NCBI RefSeq assembly: GCF_006717095.1
Contig: NZ_VFQE01000001.1
Location: forward strand, 186,001 to 250,000
Direction of reading: 5' to 3'
DNA length: 64,000 bases
Origin: Blastococcus colisei
Lineage (GTDB): Bacteria; Actinomycetota; Actinomycetes; Mycobacteriales; Geodermatophilaceae
The notes beneath the pieces are model-generated. The model did no database searches, had not been told where the DNA came from, and was given only the letters and a program-made list of their open reading frames with translations. The translations under genes and the position numbers were made by a program. Positions 33,858-42,585 of this stretch are shown here, one piece after another (the stretch's first letter is position 1; each line of letters opens with the position of its first letter).

Positions 33858-34250
33858 GTGCCCACCGCCTACCGGATCGCCGAGGCCGCCGCGCTGCTCG
33901 GGGTCAGTGACGACACGGTCCGCCGATGGATCGACAGTGCCCGGCTGCCGGTGCACCGGGAGGGAGGTGGCCCCGCGACGATCGACGGAGCGGCCCTCGC
34001 CCGGCTCGCCACCGAGCTGCGGGAAGCGCCCGAGCCCGGGACGACGCCGTCGTCGGCGCGCAACCGGCTCGCCGGCATCGTCACCCGCGTCGTCCGCGAC
34101 ACCGTCATGGCCCAGGTGGAGATCCAGGCGGGCCCGTTCCGGCTGGTGTCGCTCATGTCGCGCGAGGCCGCCGACGAGCTGGGGCTGGAGATCGGCGTCC
34201 GGGCGGTGGCGACCGTGAAGGCGACCCAGGTCAGCGTGGACGTCCCTTGA
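33858..34250 (+). CDS. HTH-TOBE (Mop) molybdate-responsive regulator
   Basis: The 130-residue protein joins an excisionase-type HTH (YRIAEAAALLGVSDDTVRRW, then IDSARLPVHREGGGPATIDG) to a single TOBE/Mop domain (SARNRLAGIVTRVVRDTVMA, VEIQAGPFRLVSLMSREAAD, then VRAVATVKATQVSVDV). Mop domains bind molybdate or tungstate, and HTH-Mop proteins regulate molybdate uptake. Its stop overlaps the start of modA (TTGA), so it is the first gene of modABC. Autoregulation through the twin palindromes just upstream is likely. Confidence 0.9.
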   Translation: MPTAYRIAEAAALLGVSDDTVRRWIDSARLPVHREGGGPATIDGAALARLATELREAPEPGTTPSSARNRLAGIVTRVVRDTVMAQVEIQAGPFRLVSLMSREAADELGLEIGVRAVATVKATQVSVDVP

Positions 34251-35077
34251 GCACGCACCTGCGACGGGCCGCGATCGGTGTCGCGGCGCTCGTGCTGGCC
34301 GGCTGCAGCGGGCCCGCCGGCGCCCCGGGGGAGGAGCCGGCGGCGAGCGGGCAGGCGACCGGCGGCTCGGAGCCCACGGGCACGCTCACCGTCTTCGCGG
34401 CCGCCTCGCTGACCGACGTCTTCACCGATCTCGGCGAGCAGCTCGAGGACGAGCACCCCGGCCTCGACGTACAGATCAACTCCGCCGGCAGCTCGGCGCT
34501 GGCCGGTCAGTTGGAGCAGGGCGCCCCGGCGGATGTGTTCGCCTCCGCCGACGAGGCCCAGATGGCCCGGCTGGAGGACGGCGGGCTGGTCGACGACGCC
34601 GTCGTCTTCGCCCGCAACCCGCTCATGCTCGCCGTCCCCCTGGACAACCCGCAGGGCATCGTCCTCCCGGAGGGCCGCGCGGGGATCCCGTCCCTGGCCG
34701 ACCTGATCACGGCGGACATGACCGTCGCGGTCTGCGCCCCCGAAGTGCCCTGCGGCGTCGCCGCGGCCGAGGTGCTCGAGTCCGCCGGACTGTCGGACGC
34801 CCCGGACACCTACGAGGACGACGTCCGGGCGGTGCTCACCAAGGTGCAGTTGGACGAGGTGGACGCGGGACTGGTCTACGTCTCCGACGTCCACGCCGCG
34901 GAGGACGCGATCCTGGCCTACGCCTTCCGCGAGAGCGAGCAGGCGATCAACTCCTATCCGGTCGGCGTCCTCACCGACGCCCCCAACCCGGCGGCCGCCC
35001 GCGCCTTCGTCGACCTGGTGCTCTCCGATGCCGGGCAGGAGGCGCTGGCCGACGCGGGTTTCCAGCCACCGGTGTGA
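34247..35077 (+). CDS. modA: Molybdate ABC transporter substrate-binding lipoprotein
   Basis: The 276-residue protein begins with a lipoprotein signal (AAIGVAALVLAGC, lipobox Cys20) and a Ser/Gly/Pro linker. The ModA fold follows: GTLTVFAAASLTDVFTDLGE, VQINSAGSSALAGQLEQGAP, ADVFASADEAQM, and DAGLVYVSDV. The start is TTG 34247 overlapping the regulator stop. It captures molybdate outside the membrane for ModBC. Overlap with modB (GTGA) indicates tight coupling. Confidence 0.95.
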   Translation: MSTHLRRAAIGVAALVLAGCSGPAGAPGEEPAASGQATGGSEPTGTLTVFAAASLTDVFTDLGEQLEDEHPGLDVQINSAGSSALAGQLEQGAPADVFASADEAQMARLEDGGLVDDAVVFARNPLMLAVPLDNPQGIVLPEGRAGIPSLADLITADMTVAVCAPEVPCGVAAAEVLESAGLSDAPDTYEDDVRAVLTKVQLDEVDAGLVYVSDVHAAEDAILAYAFRESEQAINSYPVGVLTDAPNPAAARAFVDLVLSDAGQEALADAGFQPPV

Positions 35078-35877
35078 GCAGGGCCCGGAGGGACGCGCGC
35101 ATCCCGGCTCCGCTGCTGGTCCCGGCGGCGCTGGGGGCCGCGTTCCTCGTCCTCCCGCTGGTCGGACTGCTGGTGCGCGCCCCCTGGTCGTCGGTGGGCG
35201 AGCAGCTCGCGGCGCCCGGGGTCGGCCAGGCCCTGCGGCTCTCCCTCGTCTCGGCCACCCTCGCCACGCTCCTGTCCCTCGTGCTGGGCGTCCCCCTCGC
35301 CTGGGTCCTGGCGCGGTCGAGCATCCGTGGGCGCAGCGTGCTCAGGGCGCTGGTCACCGTCCCGCTCGTGCTGCCACCGGTGGTCGGCGGTGTCGCGCTG
35401 TTCCTGGTGCTCGGCCGCCAGGGGATCGTCGGCAGCTGGCTCGACGACGCCTTCGGCGTCACCATCCCGTTCACCACGACCGCCGTCGTCATCGCCGAGA
35501 CGTTCGTGGCCATGCCGTTCCTGGTGGTGAGCGTCGAGGGGGCGCTGCGGGCTGCCGACGCGCGCTTCGAGGACGTCGCGGCCACCCTCGGCGCCGACCG
35601 CTGGACGACGTTCCGCCGCGTGACCCTTCCCCTGGTGGCGCCGGGTGTCGCGGCCGGCGCGGTGCTGTGCTGGGCCCGGGCGCTGGGCGAGTTCGGCGCC
35701 ACGATCACCTTCGCGGGCAACTTCCCGGGGACGACGCAGACGATGCCGCTCGCGGTCTACCTGGCGCTGCAGCGGGAGCCGGAGGCGGCGATCGTCCTGT
35801 CCCTGGTGCTGCTGGCCGTCTCCCTCGCCACGCTGCTGCTCCTGCGCGACCGCTGGCTGGGGCGGTCGGTGCCGTGA
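35074..35877 (+). CDS. modB: Molybdate ABC transporter permease
   Basis: The 267-residue protein has about six membrane segments, starting APLLVPAALGAAFLVLPLVG, and the permease EAA loop around TLGADRWTTFRRVTLPLVAP. The motif ARALGEFGATITFAGNFPGT is diagnostic of ModB. It passes molybdate through the membrane using energy from ModC. GTG 35074 overlaps the modA stop by four bases and its own stop overlaps modC in the same way. Confidence 0.95.
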   Translation: MSRARRDARIPAPLLVPAALGAAFLVLPLVGLLVRAPWSSVGEQLAAPGVGQALRLSLVSATLATLLSLVLGVPLAWVLARSSIRGRSVLRALVTVPLVLPPVVGGVALFLVLGRQGIVGSWLDDAFGVTIPFTTTAVVIAETFVAMPFLVVSVEGALRAADARFEDVAATLGADRWTTFRRVTLPLVAPGVAAGAVLCWARALGEFGATITFAGNFPGTTQTMPLAVYLALQREPEAAIVLSLVLLAVSLATLLLLRDRWLGRSVP

Positions 35878-36926
35878 GCCTCTCGGCACAGGTGGCCGTC
35901 CGGCGGGGGTCGCTCGCGCTCGACGCCTCGGTGGAGGTCGCCGAGGGAGAGGTGCTCGCCGTCCTCGGACCCAACGGTGCGGGGAAGTCCACGCTCCTGC
36001 GGGTGCTCGCCGGGCTGCTGACGCCCGACGACGGGTGCGTCGCCGTCGACGGCACGGTCTGGGACGACGTTCCGGCGGGAACGCACCTACCCGCGCACCG
36101 GCGGCCGCTCGGCGTCGTCTTCCAGGATGCGCTGCTCTTCCCGCACCTGAGCGTGGGGGAGAACGTGGCCTTCGGGCTCCGGACCCGCGGCGTCCGGAAG
36201 GCCGAGCGCCGGACGGCGGCGGCCGCCTGGCTGGACCGGGTGGGCCTGGACGGTCTCGGCGACCGGCGGCCCGCACAGCTCTCCGGAGGACAGGCGCAGC
36301 GGGCGGCCCTGGCCCGCGCGCTGGTGGGCGACCCGGCGCTGCTGCTCCTCGACGAGCCGCTGTCGGCCCTCGATGCTCGCACCCGGCTCGTCGTGCGGGC
36401 CGAGCTGCGCCGTCACCTGGCCGCGTTCCGGGGCAGCACCGTGCTGGTCACCCATGATCCCGTCGACGCGATGGCCCTGGCCGATCGCGTCGTGGTCGTG
36501 GAGGACGGGTGCGTCGTCCAGACCGGCACCCCGGACGAGGTGAACCGGCGGCCGCGCACCGACTACGTCGCCCGCCTGGCCGGGCTCTCCCTGCTGGCCG
36601 GCACGGGCGAGGGGAACACCGTCCGGCTCGATGCCGGGGGAGTGGTCGCGGTGGCCGAGGAGGCGGACGGGCCGGTCTTCGCCGCCGTCCGGCCGGAGTC
36701 GGTGGCGCTCTACCTGACGCGTCCCGAGGGCAGCCCGCGGAACGTGTGGCCGGCCCGGGTGGTGGGGGCGACCCCGCACGGGGCCACGGTGCGCGTCGAA
36801 CTGGCCGGCGAGGTGCCGCTGGTCGCCGACGTCACCGTGACTGCCTTCGCCGAGCTGGGCCTGATGCCCGGAGCCGAGGTGTGGGCGACGGTGAAGGCCT
36901 CCGAGGTCGCCGTCTACGCCCGCTGA
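35874..36926 (+). CDS. modC: Molybdate ABC transporter ATPase with TOBE domain
   Basis: The 350-residue ATPase has Walker A GPNGAGKST, the Q-loop VFQDALLFPHLSVGENVAFG, signature LSGGQAQRAALARAL, Walker B LLLLDEPLSALD and the H-loop VTHDPVDA. A C-terminal TOBE-like region follows (VWPARVVGATPHGATVRVEL, then EVWATVKASEVAVYA). It powers ModB. It is the last gene of the mod operon; an inverted-repeat element follows. Confidence 0.94.
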   Translation: MSLSAQVAVRRGSLALDASVEVAEGEVLAVLGPNGAGKSTLLRVLAGLLTPDDGCVAVDGTVWDDVPAGTHLPAHRRPLGVVFQDALLFPHLSVGENVAFGLRTRGVRKAERRTAAAAWLDRVGLDGLGDRRPAQLSGGQAQRAALARALVGDPALLLLDEPLSALDARTRLVVRAELRRHLAAFRGSTVLVTHDPVDAMALADRVVVVEDGCVVQTGTPDEVNRRPRTDYVARLAGLSLLAGTGEGNTVRLDAGGVVAVAEEADGPVFAAVRPESVALYLTRPEGSPRNVWPARVVGATPHGATVRVELAGEVPLVADVTVTAFAELGLMPGAEVWATVKASEVAVYAR

Positions 36927-36934
36927 CCAGTGGT

Positions 36935-37026
36935 GATGATGATCAGGAGACCTGACCATCCGGGGTCCTCCCTCACCACCGGTCACGAGGGAGGACCCGT
37001 GATGACCAGGAGACCTGATCATCATC
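36935..37026. repeat. Interspersed palindromic repeat, family B, copy 1
   Basis: A nested inverted repeat: the outer arms are GATGATGATCAGG (36935-36947) and its complement (37014-37026). The inner arms are GGGTCCTCCCTC (36963-36974) and its complement (36987-36998). Between them on both sides are GATCAGG-AGA-CCTGACC-type short palindromes. The same core, GTCCTCCCTC...GAGGGAGGAC followed by GATCAGG-N3-CCTGATC, occurs at 43482-43560. It lies between modC and the nucleotidyltransferase gene and could act as a terminator or attenuator. Confidence 0.75.
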
Positions 37027-37052
37027 GCCGGCGGTCCTGGGAGGGTGGAGGG

Positions 37053-37640
37053 ATGAGCGCACCGGTCCTCGCCGCCGTCGTCCTCGCCGCCGGGGGCGGC
37101 CGCCGCTACGGCATGCCCAAGGCCCTGGTCGAGTACGAGGGCAGTCTGCTGGTCGAGCGTGCGGTGCGGACGGCGCGGGCGGTCTGCGACCCGGTGCTCG
37201 CGGTGCTCGGTGCCCGGGCGGTGGACGTCTGGCGGCAGGCCGATCTCGGCGGGGCCGCCGTGCTCGCGAACAAGGAGTGGGAGACCGGGATGGCCTCGTC
37301 CCTGCGCACCGGGCTGGACGGTCTCCGCGGCTGGCCGGGACGGGTCGACGCCGCCCTGGTGCTGCTGGTCGACATGCCCGGGATGACGACCGACGCACTG
37401 CAGGCGATGGCGGAGCACGCCGCCCCCGACGCGCTCGCCGTCGCCACGTACGACGGGGTGCGGTCCCACCCGGTGCTGATCGGCCGGCAGCACTGGGCCG
37501 CGGTGATCGAGACGGCCACCGGTGACGAGGGGGCGCGGCGCTACCTCGCGGCCCACGCGGTGACCGAGGTCGACTGCACCGGTCTGGCCGATCCGGCCGA
37601 CCTCGACGTCCCGCCGTCCGGGGTACCTTCGGCGCCGTGA
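37053..37640 (+). CDS. MobA/MocA-like nucleotidyltransferase (NTP_transf_3)
   Basis: The 195-residue protein has the nucleotidyltransferase fold: VLAAVVLAAGGGRRYGMPKA with the NTP-binding loop and conserved Lys, VLAVLGARAVDVWRQ, then ALVLLVDMPGMTTDALQA (metal-binding Asp) and SHPVLIGRQHWAAV. It resembles enzymes that add CMP or GMP to molybdopterin (MocA/MobA). The MocA-like style fits molybdenum hydroxylases using the cytosine dinucleotide cofactor. ATG 37053 follows GGAGGG. Its stop overlaps moaE by four bases. Confidence 0.87.
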   Translation: MSAPVLAAVVLAAGGGRRYGMPKALVEYEGSLLVERAVRTARAVCDPVLAVLGARAVDVWRQADLGGAAVLANKEWETGMASSLRTGLDGLRGWPGRVDAALVLLVDMPGMTTDALQAMAEHAAPDALAVATYDGVRSHPVLIGRQHWAAVIETATGDEGARRYLAAHAVTEVDCTGLADPADLDVPPSGVPSAP

Positions 37641-38047
37641 TCGCTCAGGTCGTCGACGCCCCGCTGTCCGTCGCCGAGCACGAGGACGCCGTGGCCGACA
37701 AGGCGGCCGGGGCCGTCGTCTCGTTCGCCGGAGTCGTGCGTGACCACGACGGAGGCCGGTCGGTCACCGAGCTGGAGTACGTCGGCCACCCGACGGCGGC
37801 CGAGGTGATCACCGAGCTCGCCGAGGAGTTCGCTGCGCGACCCGACGTGCACGCCGTCGCCGTCTCCCACCGCATCGGCCTGCTCGGCATCGGCGACGTC
37901 GCGCTGGCGTGCGCGGTCAGCGCCTCGCACCGGGGCCAGGCGTTCGCCGCCTGCGCCGAGCTCGTCGACGAGGTGAAGAAGCGGCTGCCGATCTGGAAGC
38001 GGCAGGTCTTCACCGACGGCGAGGAGGAATGGGTGGCCTGCCCGTAG
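37637..38047 (+). CDS. moaE: Molybdopterin synthase catalytic subunit
   Basis: The 136-residue protein matches MoaE: GAVVSFAGVVRDHDGGRSVT, ELEYVGHPTAAEVI, VSHRIGLLGIGDVALACAVS, and the C-terminal EVKKRLPIWKRQVFTDGEEE carrying the catalytic Lys region. With MoaD it converts precursor Z (cPMP) to molybdopterin. GTG 37637 overlaps the preceding stop. MoaD is encoded 1.7 kb away on the other strand. Confidence 0.95.
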   Translation: MIAQVVDAPLSVAEHEDAVADKAAGAVVSFAGVVRDHDGGRSVTELEYVGHPTAAEVITELAEEFAARPDVHAVAVSHRIGLLGIGDVALACAVSASHRGQAFAACAELVDEVKKRLPIWKRQVFTDGEEEWVACP

Positions 38048-38055
38048 GTCGCGGC

Positions 38056-38901
38056 TCAGCCGGCGAACTCGCGCACCGGCAGCCCCCGCACCCCGGCGTC
38101 GACCCGGAAGAGCGCGCCCGCCAGCGGGTCGTCGCCGGGCTCCAGGCCCTCGCGCGAGGTCGTGACGAACAACTGGCCCAGCTCCGGCCCGCCCAGCGTG
38201 CAGGCCGTCACCTGCGCCGTGGGAACCTCCACCACGGCGTCCAGCCGACCCCCGGCGTCGTACCGGTGCACCGCGCCGCCGCCGTACAAGGCGACCCACA
38301 CCCCGCCCTCGGCATCGACGGTCAGCCCGTCGGGATTGCCGTCGTCGCCGAGGGCCACGAACGGCCGTCGTCCGGTCAGCCCGGCGTCGCGGTCGTAGTC
38401 GAAGACGTCGACGCGGTGGGTCGCGGTGTCGGCGTAGTAGGCCAGCGCACCGTCGGGGCTCCACTCCAGGCCGTTGGAGATCGTGACGCCGCCGAAGACC
38501 TCGTGCACGCTGCCGTCGGGGTCCAGCCGGTACATCGACGCCGCACCCGGCGCCTGGTCGTAGGCCATGGAGCCGCACCACAGGCGGCCGTCGGGATCGC
38601 AGCCGCCCTCGTTCATCCGGACGCCGGTGTCGGCCCACACCGGGTGGAGGTGCCGGAGTGCGCCGTCGGCGTCCTGCAGGGCGAAGCCCCGCTCGACCGC
38701 CAGGACCGCGCCGCCGTCACGGCGCGGACGGACGACGGCGGCGACGTCCCCCACGTGCGCCCGGCCCACGGTCCCGTCGCCGTCGAGGGAGAGGACGTCG
38801 CCGGCGAGCATGTCCACCCAGCGCAGCCCGCCCCACCTCGGCGACCAGATCGGCCCCTCGCCGTGGTGGGCGACCGGCCCCGTCAGCTGCTCAGCCCGCA
38901 T
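38056..38901 (-). CDS. SMP-30/gluconolactonase-family protein
   Basis: The 281-residue protein is a six-bladed propeller of the SMP-30/regucalcin type: HHGEGPIWSPRWGGLRWVDM (metal-binding Glu), RMNEGGCDPDGRLWCGSMAY, ISNGLEWSPDGALAYYADTA and DGNPDGLTVDAEGGVWVALY. Relatives hydrolyse sugar lactones with a divalent metal. The substrate is unknown and the gene has no sugar-catabolic neighbours. ATG 38901 is used; the longer frame adds an Arg-rich stretch. Its stop is eight bases after moaE, convergent. Confidence 0.9.
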   Translation of the reverse strand: MRAEQLTGPVAHHGEGPIWSPRWGGLRWVDMLAGDVLSLDGDGTVGRAHVGDVAAVVRPRRDGGAVLAVERGFALQDADGALRHLHPVWADTGVRMNEGGCDPDGRLWCGSMAYDQAPGAASMYRLDPDGSVHEVFGGVTISNGLEWSPDGALAYYADTATHRVDVFDYDRDAGLTGRRPFVALGDDGNPDGLTVDAEGGVWVALYGGGAVHRYDAGGRLDAVVEVPTAQVTACTLGGPELGQLFVTTSREGLEPGDDPLAGALFRVDAGVRGLPVREFAG

Positions 38902-38947
38902 CGGACGATCTGACCGCACTCGGGACGCGGCCGCCAGGCGCGGGCGA

Positions 38948-39454
38948 TCAGTCGTTCGGGTCGTCGGGCAGCGGCGGCGGCTCCATCCCCGCCGCCATGA
39001 GCGTGCTGAGCATGCGGGCCGCGATCTCCACCACGGACATCTCGCGGGCGGCGCTCCGCGGTTTCGCCCGGTAGGCCACACCGCACAGCGTGCCGAACAA
39101 CGTCCCGTCGGCTCGGACCAGCGGGACGCCCACGTAGGCGGCGATATCGCTCAGCGCACCGGTCGACCGGGAGGCGTATGCCGGGACGGCAGCGGTGACG
39201 GTGGCCAGCCGTGGGGCGTTGCCCTCGATCATCTGACGGCAGAAGCTCTTCTCCCACGGAAGCTCGATCCCGGGCCGCACGGCACCGGCGGGATGGGCGA
39301 GCAGCACGACCTGGCGGTCCTCGACCACCTGGGTGACCATCCAGATGTCCCAGCCCACGTGCTCGGCCAGGAAGCCCAGCGCCCCCTCCGCGGCTGCACA
39401 CCAGTCCGGCCACGGGGCGACGTCGGCGAATCCCGACGGAACCATGCCGGTCAT
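38948..39454 (-). CDS. GAF-domain protein
   Basis: The 168-residue protein is a single GAF domain: LGFLAEHVGWDIWMVTQVVE, then VLLAHPAG, LPWEKSFCRQMIEGNAPRLA, YASRSTGALSDIAAYVGVPL, GTLFGTLCGVAYRAKP. The region with conserved Trp and Cys resembles stand-alone GAF sensors. No output domain is present. ATG 39454 with GAGGGG upstream is chosen over later ATGs. It may bind a small ligand or sense redox state, but its partner is unknown. Confidence 0.83.
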   Translation of the reverse strand: MTGMVPSGFADVAPWPDWCAAAEGALGFLAEHVGWDIWMVTQVVEDRQVVLLAHPAGAVRPGIELPWEKSFCRQMIEGNAPRLATVTAAVPAYASRSTGALSDIAAYVGVPLVRADGTLFGTLCGVAYRAKPRSAAREMSVVEIAARMLSTLMAAGMEPPPLPDDPND

Positions 39455-39494
39455 TATTCCCCTCGGGGGACCGGTCAACCGCGATCGCGGCTGG

Positions 39495-39704
39495 TCAGCG
39501 GGCTCCGGCGAGGCCGTCGTCGTCCCGTCGCCGGTCGGCGTCGTGCGAGGAGCGGTCGAGCTGTTCCTCCTCGGCCTCGGCCTCGATCACGTGCGCCTCA
39601 CCGGCGACCGTGGCGGCGGCGTCGCCGTGCGACTCCCCGTAGACCTGCTCGGCCCGCCCCAGCAGTTCCTCTGCTTTCGCCTTCGCCTTGCCCAAGAAGC
39701 TCAT
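39495..39704 (-). CDS. Small acidic, helical protein
   Basis: The 69-residue protein starts FLGKAKAKAEELLGRAEQVY, is rich in Ala, Glu and Asp, and ends in Arg/Asp repeats. The amphipathic N-terminal helix resembles the start of CsbD-like stress proteins, but length and later sequence differ. It is near the GAF gene on the same strand. Function unknown. Confidence 0.6.
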   Translation of the reverse strand: MSFLGKAKAKAEELLGRAEQVYGESHGDAAATVAGEAHVIEAEAEEEQLDRSSHDADRRRDDDGLAGAR

Positions 39705-39749
39705 GCCGTCATCCTTCCGCAGCGCCTGCCCCGGACCGGCGGGAACCCG

Positions 39750-39995
39750 TCACCCTCCGGCGAAGGGCGGCAGCACGTCGACGACCGCCCCGGGTGCCAG
39801 GGCCAACGACCGGTCGCGGGTGGTGGTTCCGTCCACGAGGAACGAGCAGGCGGTGAGCACCCGCTCCAGCCGCTCGCCGTGGGCGTCGACCATCTGGCGC
39901 ACCAGCTCGTCGAGGTCGGCGGCCTCCCGGGTCTCGGTGTCGACGCCGGAGGCCGCCCTCGCCCCGGCGAAGTACCGCACGGTGACGGCGCTCAC
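39750..39995 (-). CDS. moaD: Molybdopterin synthase sulfur-carrier subunit
   Basis: The 81-residue protein is a ubiquitin-like sulfur carrier: VTVRYFAGARAASGVDTETR, VLTACSFLVDG, VVDVLPPFAGG. It ends in the essential Gly-Gly. Thiocarboxylated MoaD donates sulfur to MoaE's substrate. It is 79 bases downstream of moaA on the same strand, probably one operon. Confidence 0.93.
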   Translation of the reverse strand: MSAVTVRYFAGARAASGVDTETREAADLDELVRQMVDAHGERLERVLTACSFLVDGTTTRDRSLALAPGAVVDVLPPFAGG

Positions 39996-40074
39996 CGGGT
40001 CGCTCCCGCGGACCGATCCGCGCCTCGCTCGTTCCTCGCTGCAGTGCTCACGGTCCCGTCCGATCCCGCCCTCA

Positions 40075-41127
40075 TCAGCCCCCGATCGCCGACATCGGCC
40101 GGGCCGGCTGCAGGAAGCTCGGGTCGTCGATCCCGTGCCCGGGCAGCTTGCCCAGGGTCGCGATCCGCCAGCGGTCGGCGATCTCCTGATCGGTCGCGCC
40201 GTCGCGCAACGGCGTCCGCAGGTCGGACTCCTCCCGGGCGAACAGGCAGTTGCGGATCTGGCCGTCGGCGGTCAGCCGGGTGCGGTCGCAGGAGCCGCAG
40301 AAGGACCGCGTCACCGACGCGATGACGCCGACGGTCGCGGGACCGCCGTCGACCAGCCAGCGCTCGGCCGGCGCCGAACCGCGGGCCTCGGTGTCCGGGG
40401 TGAGCGAGTGAGCCGCCGACAGCCGCTCGAGGATGTCCTCGGCGGTGACCATCTCCCCGCGCGTCCAGGCGTGGTGGGCGTCCAGCGGCATCTGCTCGAT
40501 GAACCGCAGCTGGTAACCGTGCTCGAGGCAGAAGTCGAGCAGGGGGACGGCGTCCTCCTCGTTCATCCCGCGCAGCAGGACGGCGTTGACCTTGACGGGG
40601 GTGAGGCCCGCCGCCTGGGCAGCCGCCATGCCGGCGAGGACGTCGTCGAAGCGGTCGCGGTGGGTGAGCTGCTTGAACCGGGCACGGTCGACGGTGTCGA
40701 GGCTGACGTTGATCCGGTCCAGTCCCGCGGCGGCCAGCGCCGGCGCCACCCTGGCGAGGCCGATCGCGTTGGTGGTGAGGCTGACCTCGGGCCGGGGCGT
40801 CAGGGCGGTCGCGCCGGCGACGATGCCGACGAGGCCGGGCCGGAGCAACGGCTCACCCCCGGTGAACCGGACCTCCTGGATGCCCAGTTGCTCGACGCCG
40901 ATGCGCACCAGCCGGACGATTTCGTCGTCGGTCAGCACCTCGACCTTCGGCAGCCAGTCCAGCCCCTCGGGCGGCATGCAGTAGGTGCACCGCAGGTTGC
41001 AGCGGTCGGTCAGCGAGACCCGGAGGTCGGTCGCGACGCGGCCGTGCCGGTCGACCAGCCCCCCGCTCCCGGGGGCGGCGGCGTCCGGGGGGCGCACCCA
41101 GGGGTCGGGCAGCGAGCTGCTGGTCAT
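40075..41127 (-). CDS. moaA: GTP 3',8-cyclase (radical SAM)
   Basis: The 350-residue enzyme has the radical-SAM cluster motif CNLRCTYC (Cys43, 47, 50), GGEPLLRPGL, SLTTNAIGLA, INVSLDTVDR, and the second iron-sulfur site FCGSCDRTRLTADGQIRNCL. The C-terminal Gly-Gly (SAIGG) is also conserved. It starts molybdopterin biosynthesis by converting GTP to the cyclic precursor, together with MoaC (not in this window). Upstream it shares a divergent promoter region with the MFS gene. Confidence 0.95.
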   Translation of the reverse strand: MTSSSLPDPWVRPPDAAAPGSGGLVDRHGRVATDLRVSLTDRCNLRCTYCMPPEGLDWLPKVEVLTDDEIVRLVRIGVEQLGIQEVRFTGGEPLLRPGLVGIVAGATALTPRPEVSLTTNAIGLARVAPALAAAGLDRINVSLDTVDRARFKQLTHRDRFDDVLAGMAAAQAAGLTPVKVNAVLLRGMNEEDAVPLLDFCLEHGYQLRFIEQMPLDAHHAWTRGEMVTAEDILERLSAAHSLTPDTEARGSAPAERWLVDGGPATVGVIASVTRSFCGSCDRTRLTADGQIRNCLFAREESDLRTPLRDGATDQEIADRWRIATLGKLPGHGIDDPSFLQPARPMSAIGG

Positions 41128-41262
41128 GGGCCGAATGTAGTAGTGCGGACAGACAAATGTGGCGGGGAAGTCCGGTGGCCGCCGCTAGGCTCGCGCTGCC
41201 ACCCGAGAGACCGGCGGAGGACCACCCCGCACTCGCCCGTGGCCAGAGAGCGCGAGAACACC

Positions 41263-42513
41263 GTGTCACCCCGCACCGTCTTCAGTCCCTACGCCCGCCT
41301 GTTCGCCGTCCCCGGTGCGGCGTCCTTCTCCTTCGCCGGCTGGGTGGGCCGGTTGCCCGCCCCCATGCTCGGGCTCGGCGCTGTCCTTCTCGTCGAGGGG
41401 GAGACGGGGAGCTACGGCCTCGCCGGTGCCGTGTCGGGCACGCTCGCCCTGAGCTACGGACTGGCCGGCCCCCTGTGGGCGCGGGCGATGGACCGCCGCG
41501 GCCAGGGGCTGGTGCTGCGCTGGGCCATGACCGCCTTCGCGCTGGCCGGCGTCGCCTTCGTCGGGTCGGTCGTGGCGGGCGGCCCCCGGTGGAGCTGGTT
41601 CCTGCTGGCCGCGGTCGCCGGTGCCAGCGGCCCGAACGTCGGCTCAATGGTCCGCGCCCGGTGGTCGGCGCTGCTGGACCCGGCCGGACGGCAGACGGCC
41701 TACGCCTTCGAGGCGGTCGCCGACGAGGTCGTGTTCGTCCTCGGACCTCCGCTCGTGACGCTGCTCGCCACGCTGATCGCCCCGTCGGTCGGCTTCCTCA
41801 CGGGCGTTTTCTTCGGCGTCGTGGGTGGTCTCTGGCTGGCCGCGCAGCAGGCCACCGAGCCGCCGCTGCACCCCGTCGACGCGACCGCCCCGACGCGGCG
41901 GCTCGCGGCGCTCACGCCGACGCTGCTCGTCGTCGTCGTCACCTACCTGGGGGTGGGGACGGTCTTCGGCGCCATCGACGTCGTGGTCATCGGCTTCGCC
42001 GAGGAGCAGGGTGCGCCCGCGCTGGCCGGGGCGGTGCTCGCCGTGTTCGCGGGCGGGAGCCTCGTGGCGGGGCTGGCCTACGGCCTCGCCCGGCTGCCGG
42101 GCACGCTCGCCGCCCGGTTCGTGGGGACGGCGGTCGCCTTCGGGCTGGCCGCCCAGCTGCTGTGGGGCGTGGGGTCGCTGCCGGTGCTCATCGGCTGCGG
42201 CTTCCTCGCCGGGCTCACGATCGCGCCGGTGCTGGTGTCCGGCACCTCGCTGGTCGAGTCGCGGGTGGCGCCCGGCGTCCTCACCGAGTCGCTGGCCTGG
42301 ACCATCACCGGCCTCACGCTCGGGGTCACGGTGGGCTCGGCGGTGGCCGGCGCGGCGGTGGACGCGTGGGGTGCGGAGCGGGCGTTCGCCGTCCCGGCCG
42401 TGGCCGGGGGCCTGGCGGCCCTGCTCGCGCTGGTGGGTGCCGTCCTGCTGCGATCGCCGGAGGCCGCGGCGCCCGACGCCGGGCCGCTGATTGAGGACGA
42501 CGTCAAGGGGTAG
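41263..42513 (+). CDS. MFS transporter
   Basis: The 416-residue protein has about twelve hydrophobic segments in two halves and a major-facilitator loop between segments 2 and 3 (LWARAMDRRGQGLVLRWAM). The halves are joined by a loop around LHPVDATAPTRRLAALTPT. Substrate cannot be told. It resembles drug- or sugar-efflux-type actinobacterial MFS proteins. GTG 41263 is preferred; an in-frame GTG at 41239 is the alternative, and the larger open frame upstream is a shadow of moaA. Confidence 0.85.
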   Translation: MSPRTVFSPYARLFAVPGAASFSFAGWVGRLPAPMLGLGAVLLVEGETGSYGLAGAVSGTLALSYGLAGPLWARAMDRRGQGLVLRWAMTAFALAGVAFVGSVVAGGPRWSWFLLAAVAGASGPNVGSMVRARWSALLDPAGRQTAYAFEAVADEVVFVLGPPLVTLLATLIAPSVGFLTGVFFGVVGGLWLAAQQATEPPLHPVDATAPTRRLAALTPTLLVVVVTYLGVGTVFGAIDVVVIGFAEEQGAPALAGAVLAVFAGGSLVAGLAYGLARLPGTLAARFVGTAVAFGLAAQLLWGVGSLPVLIGCGFLAGLTIAPVLVSGTSLVESRVAPGVLTESLAWTITGLTLGVTVGSAVAGAAVDAWGAERAFAVPAVAGGLAALLALVGAVLLRSPEAAAPDAGPLIEDDVKG

Positions 42514-42585
42514 GCCGCGAGGGGGTCGATCGCGCACGACCGATCGCGCAGGTCCCGGCCCCACCCCGACTCGAAAGGACAGCCT

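Noticed and set aside
33858-34250. Excisionase of a second mobile element
   Set aside because: The HTH is of excisionase type, but the protein has a Mop/TOBE domain and overlaps modA, so it is a molybdate regulator.
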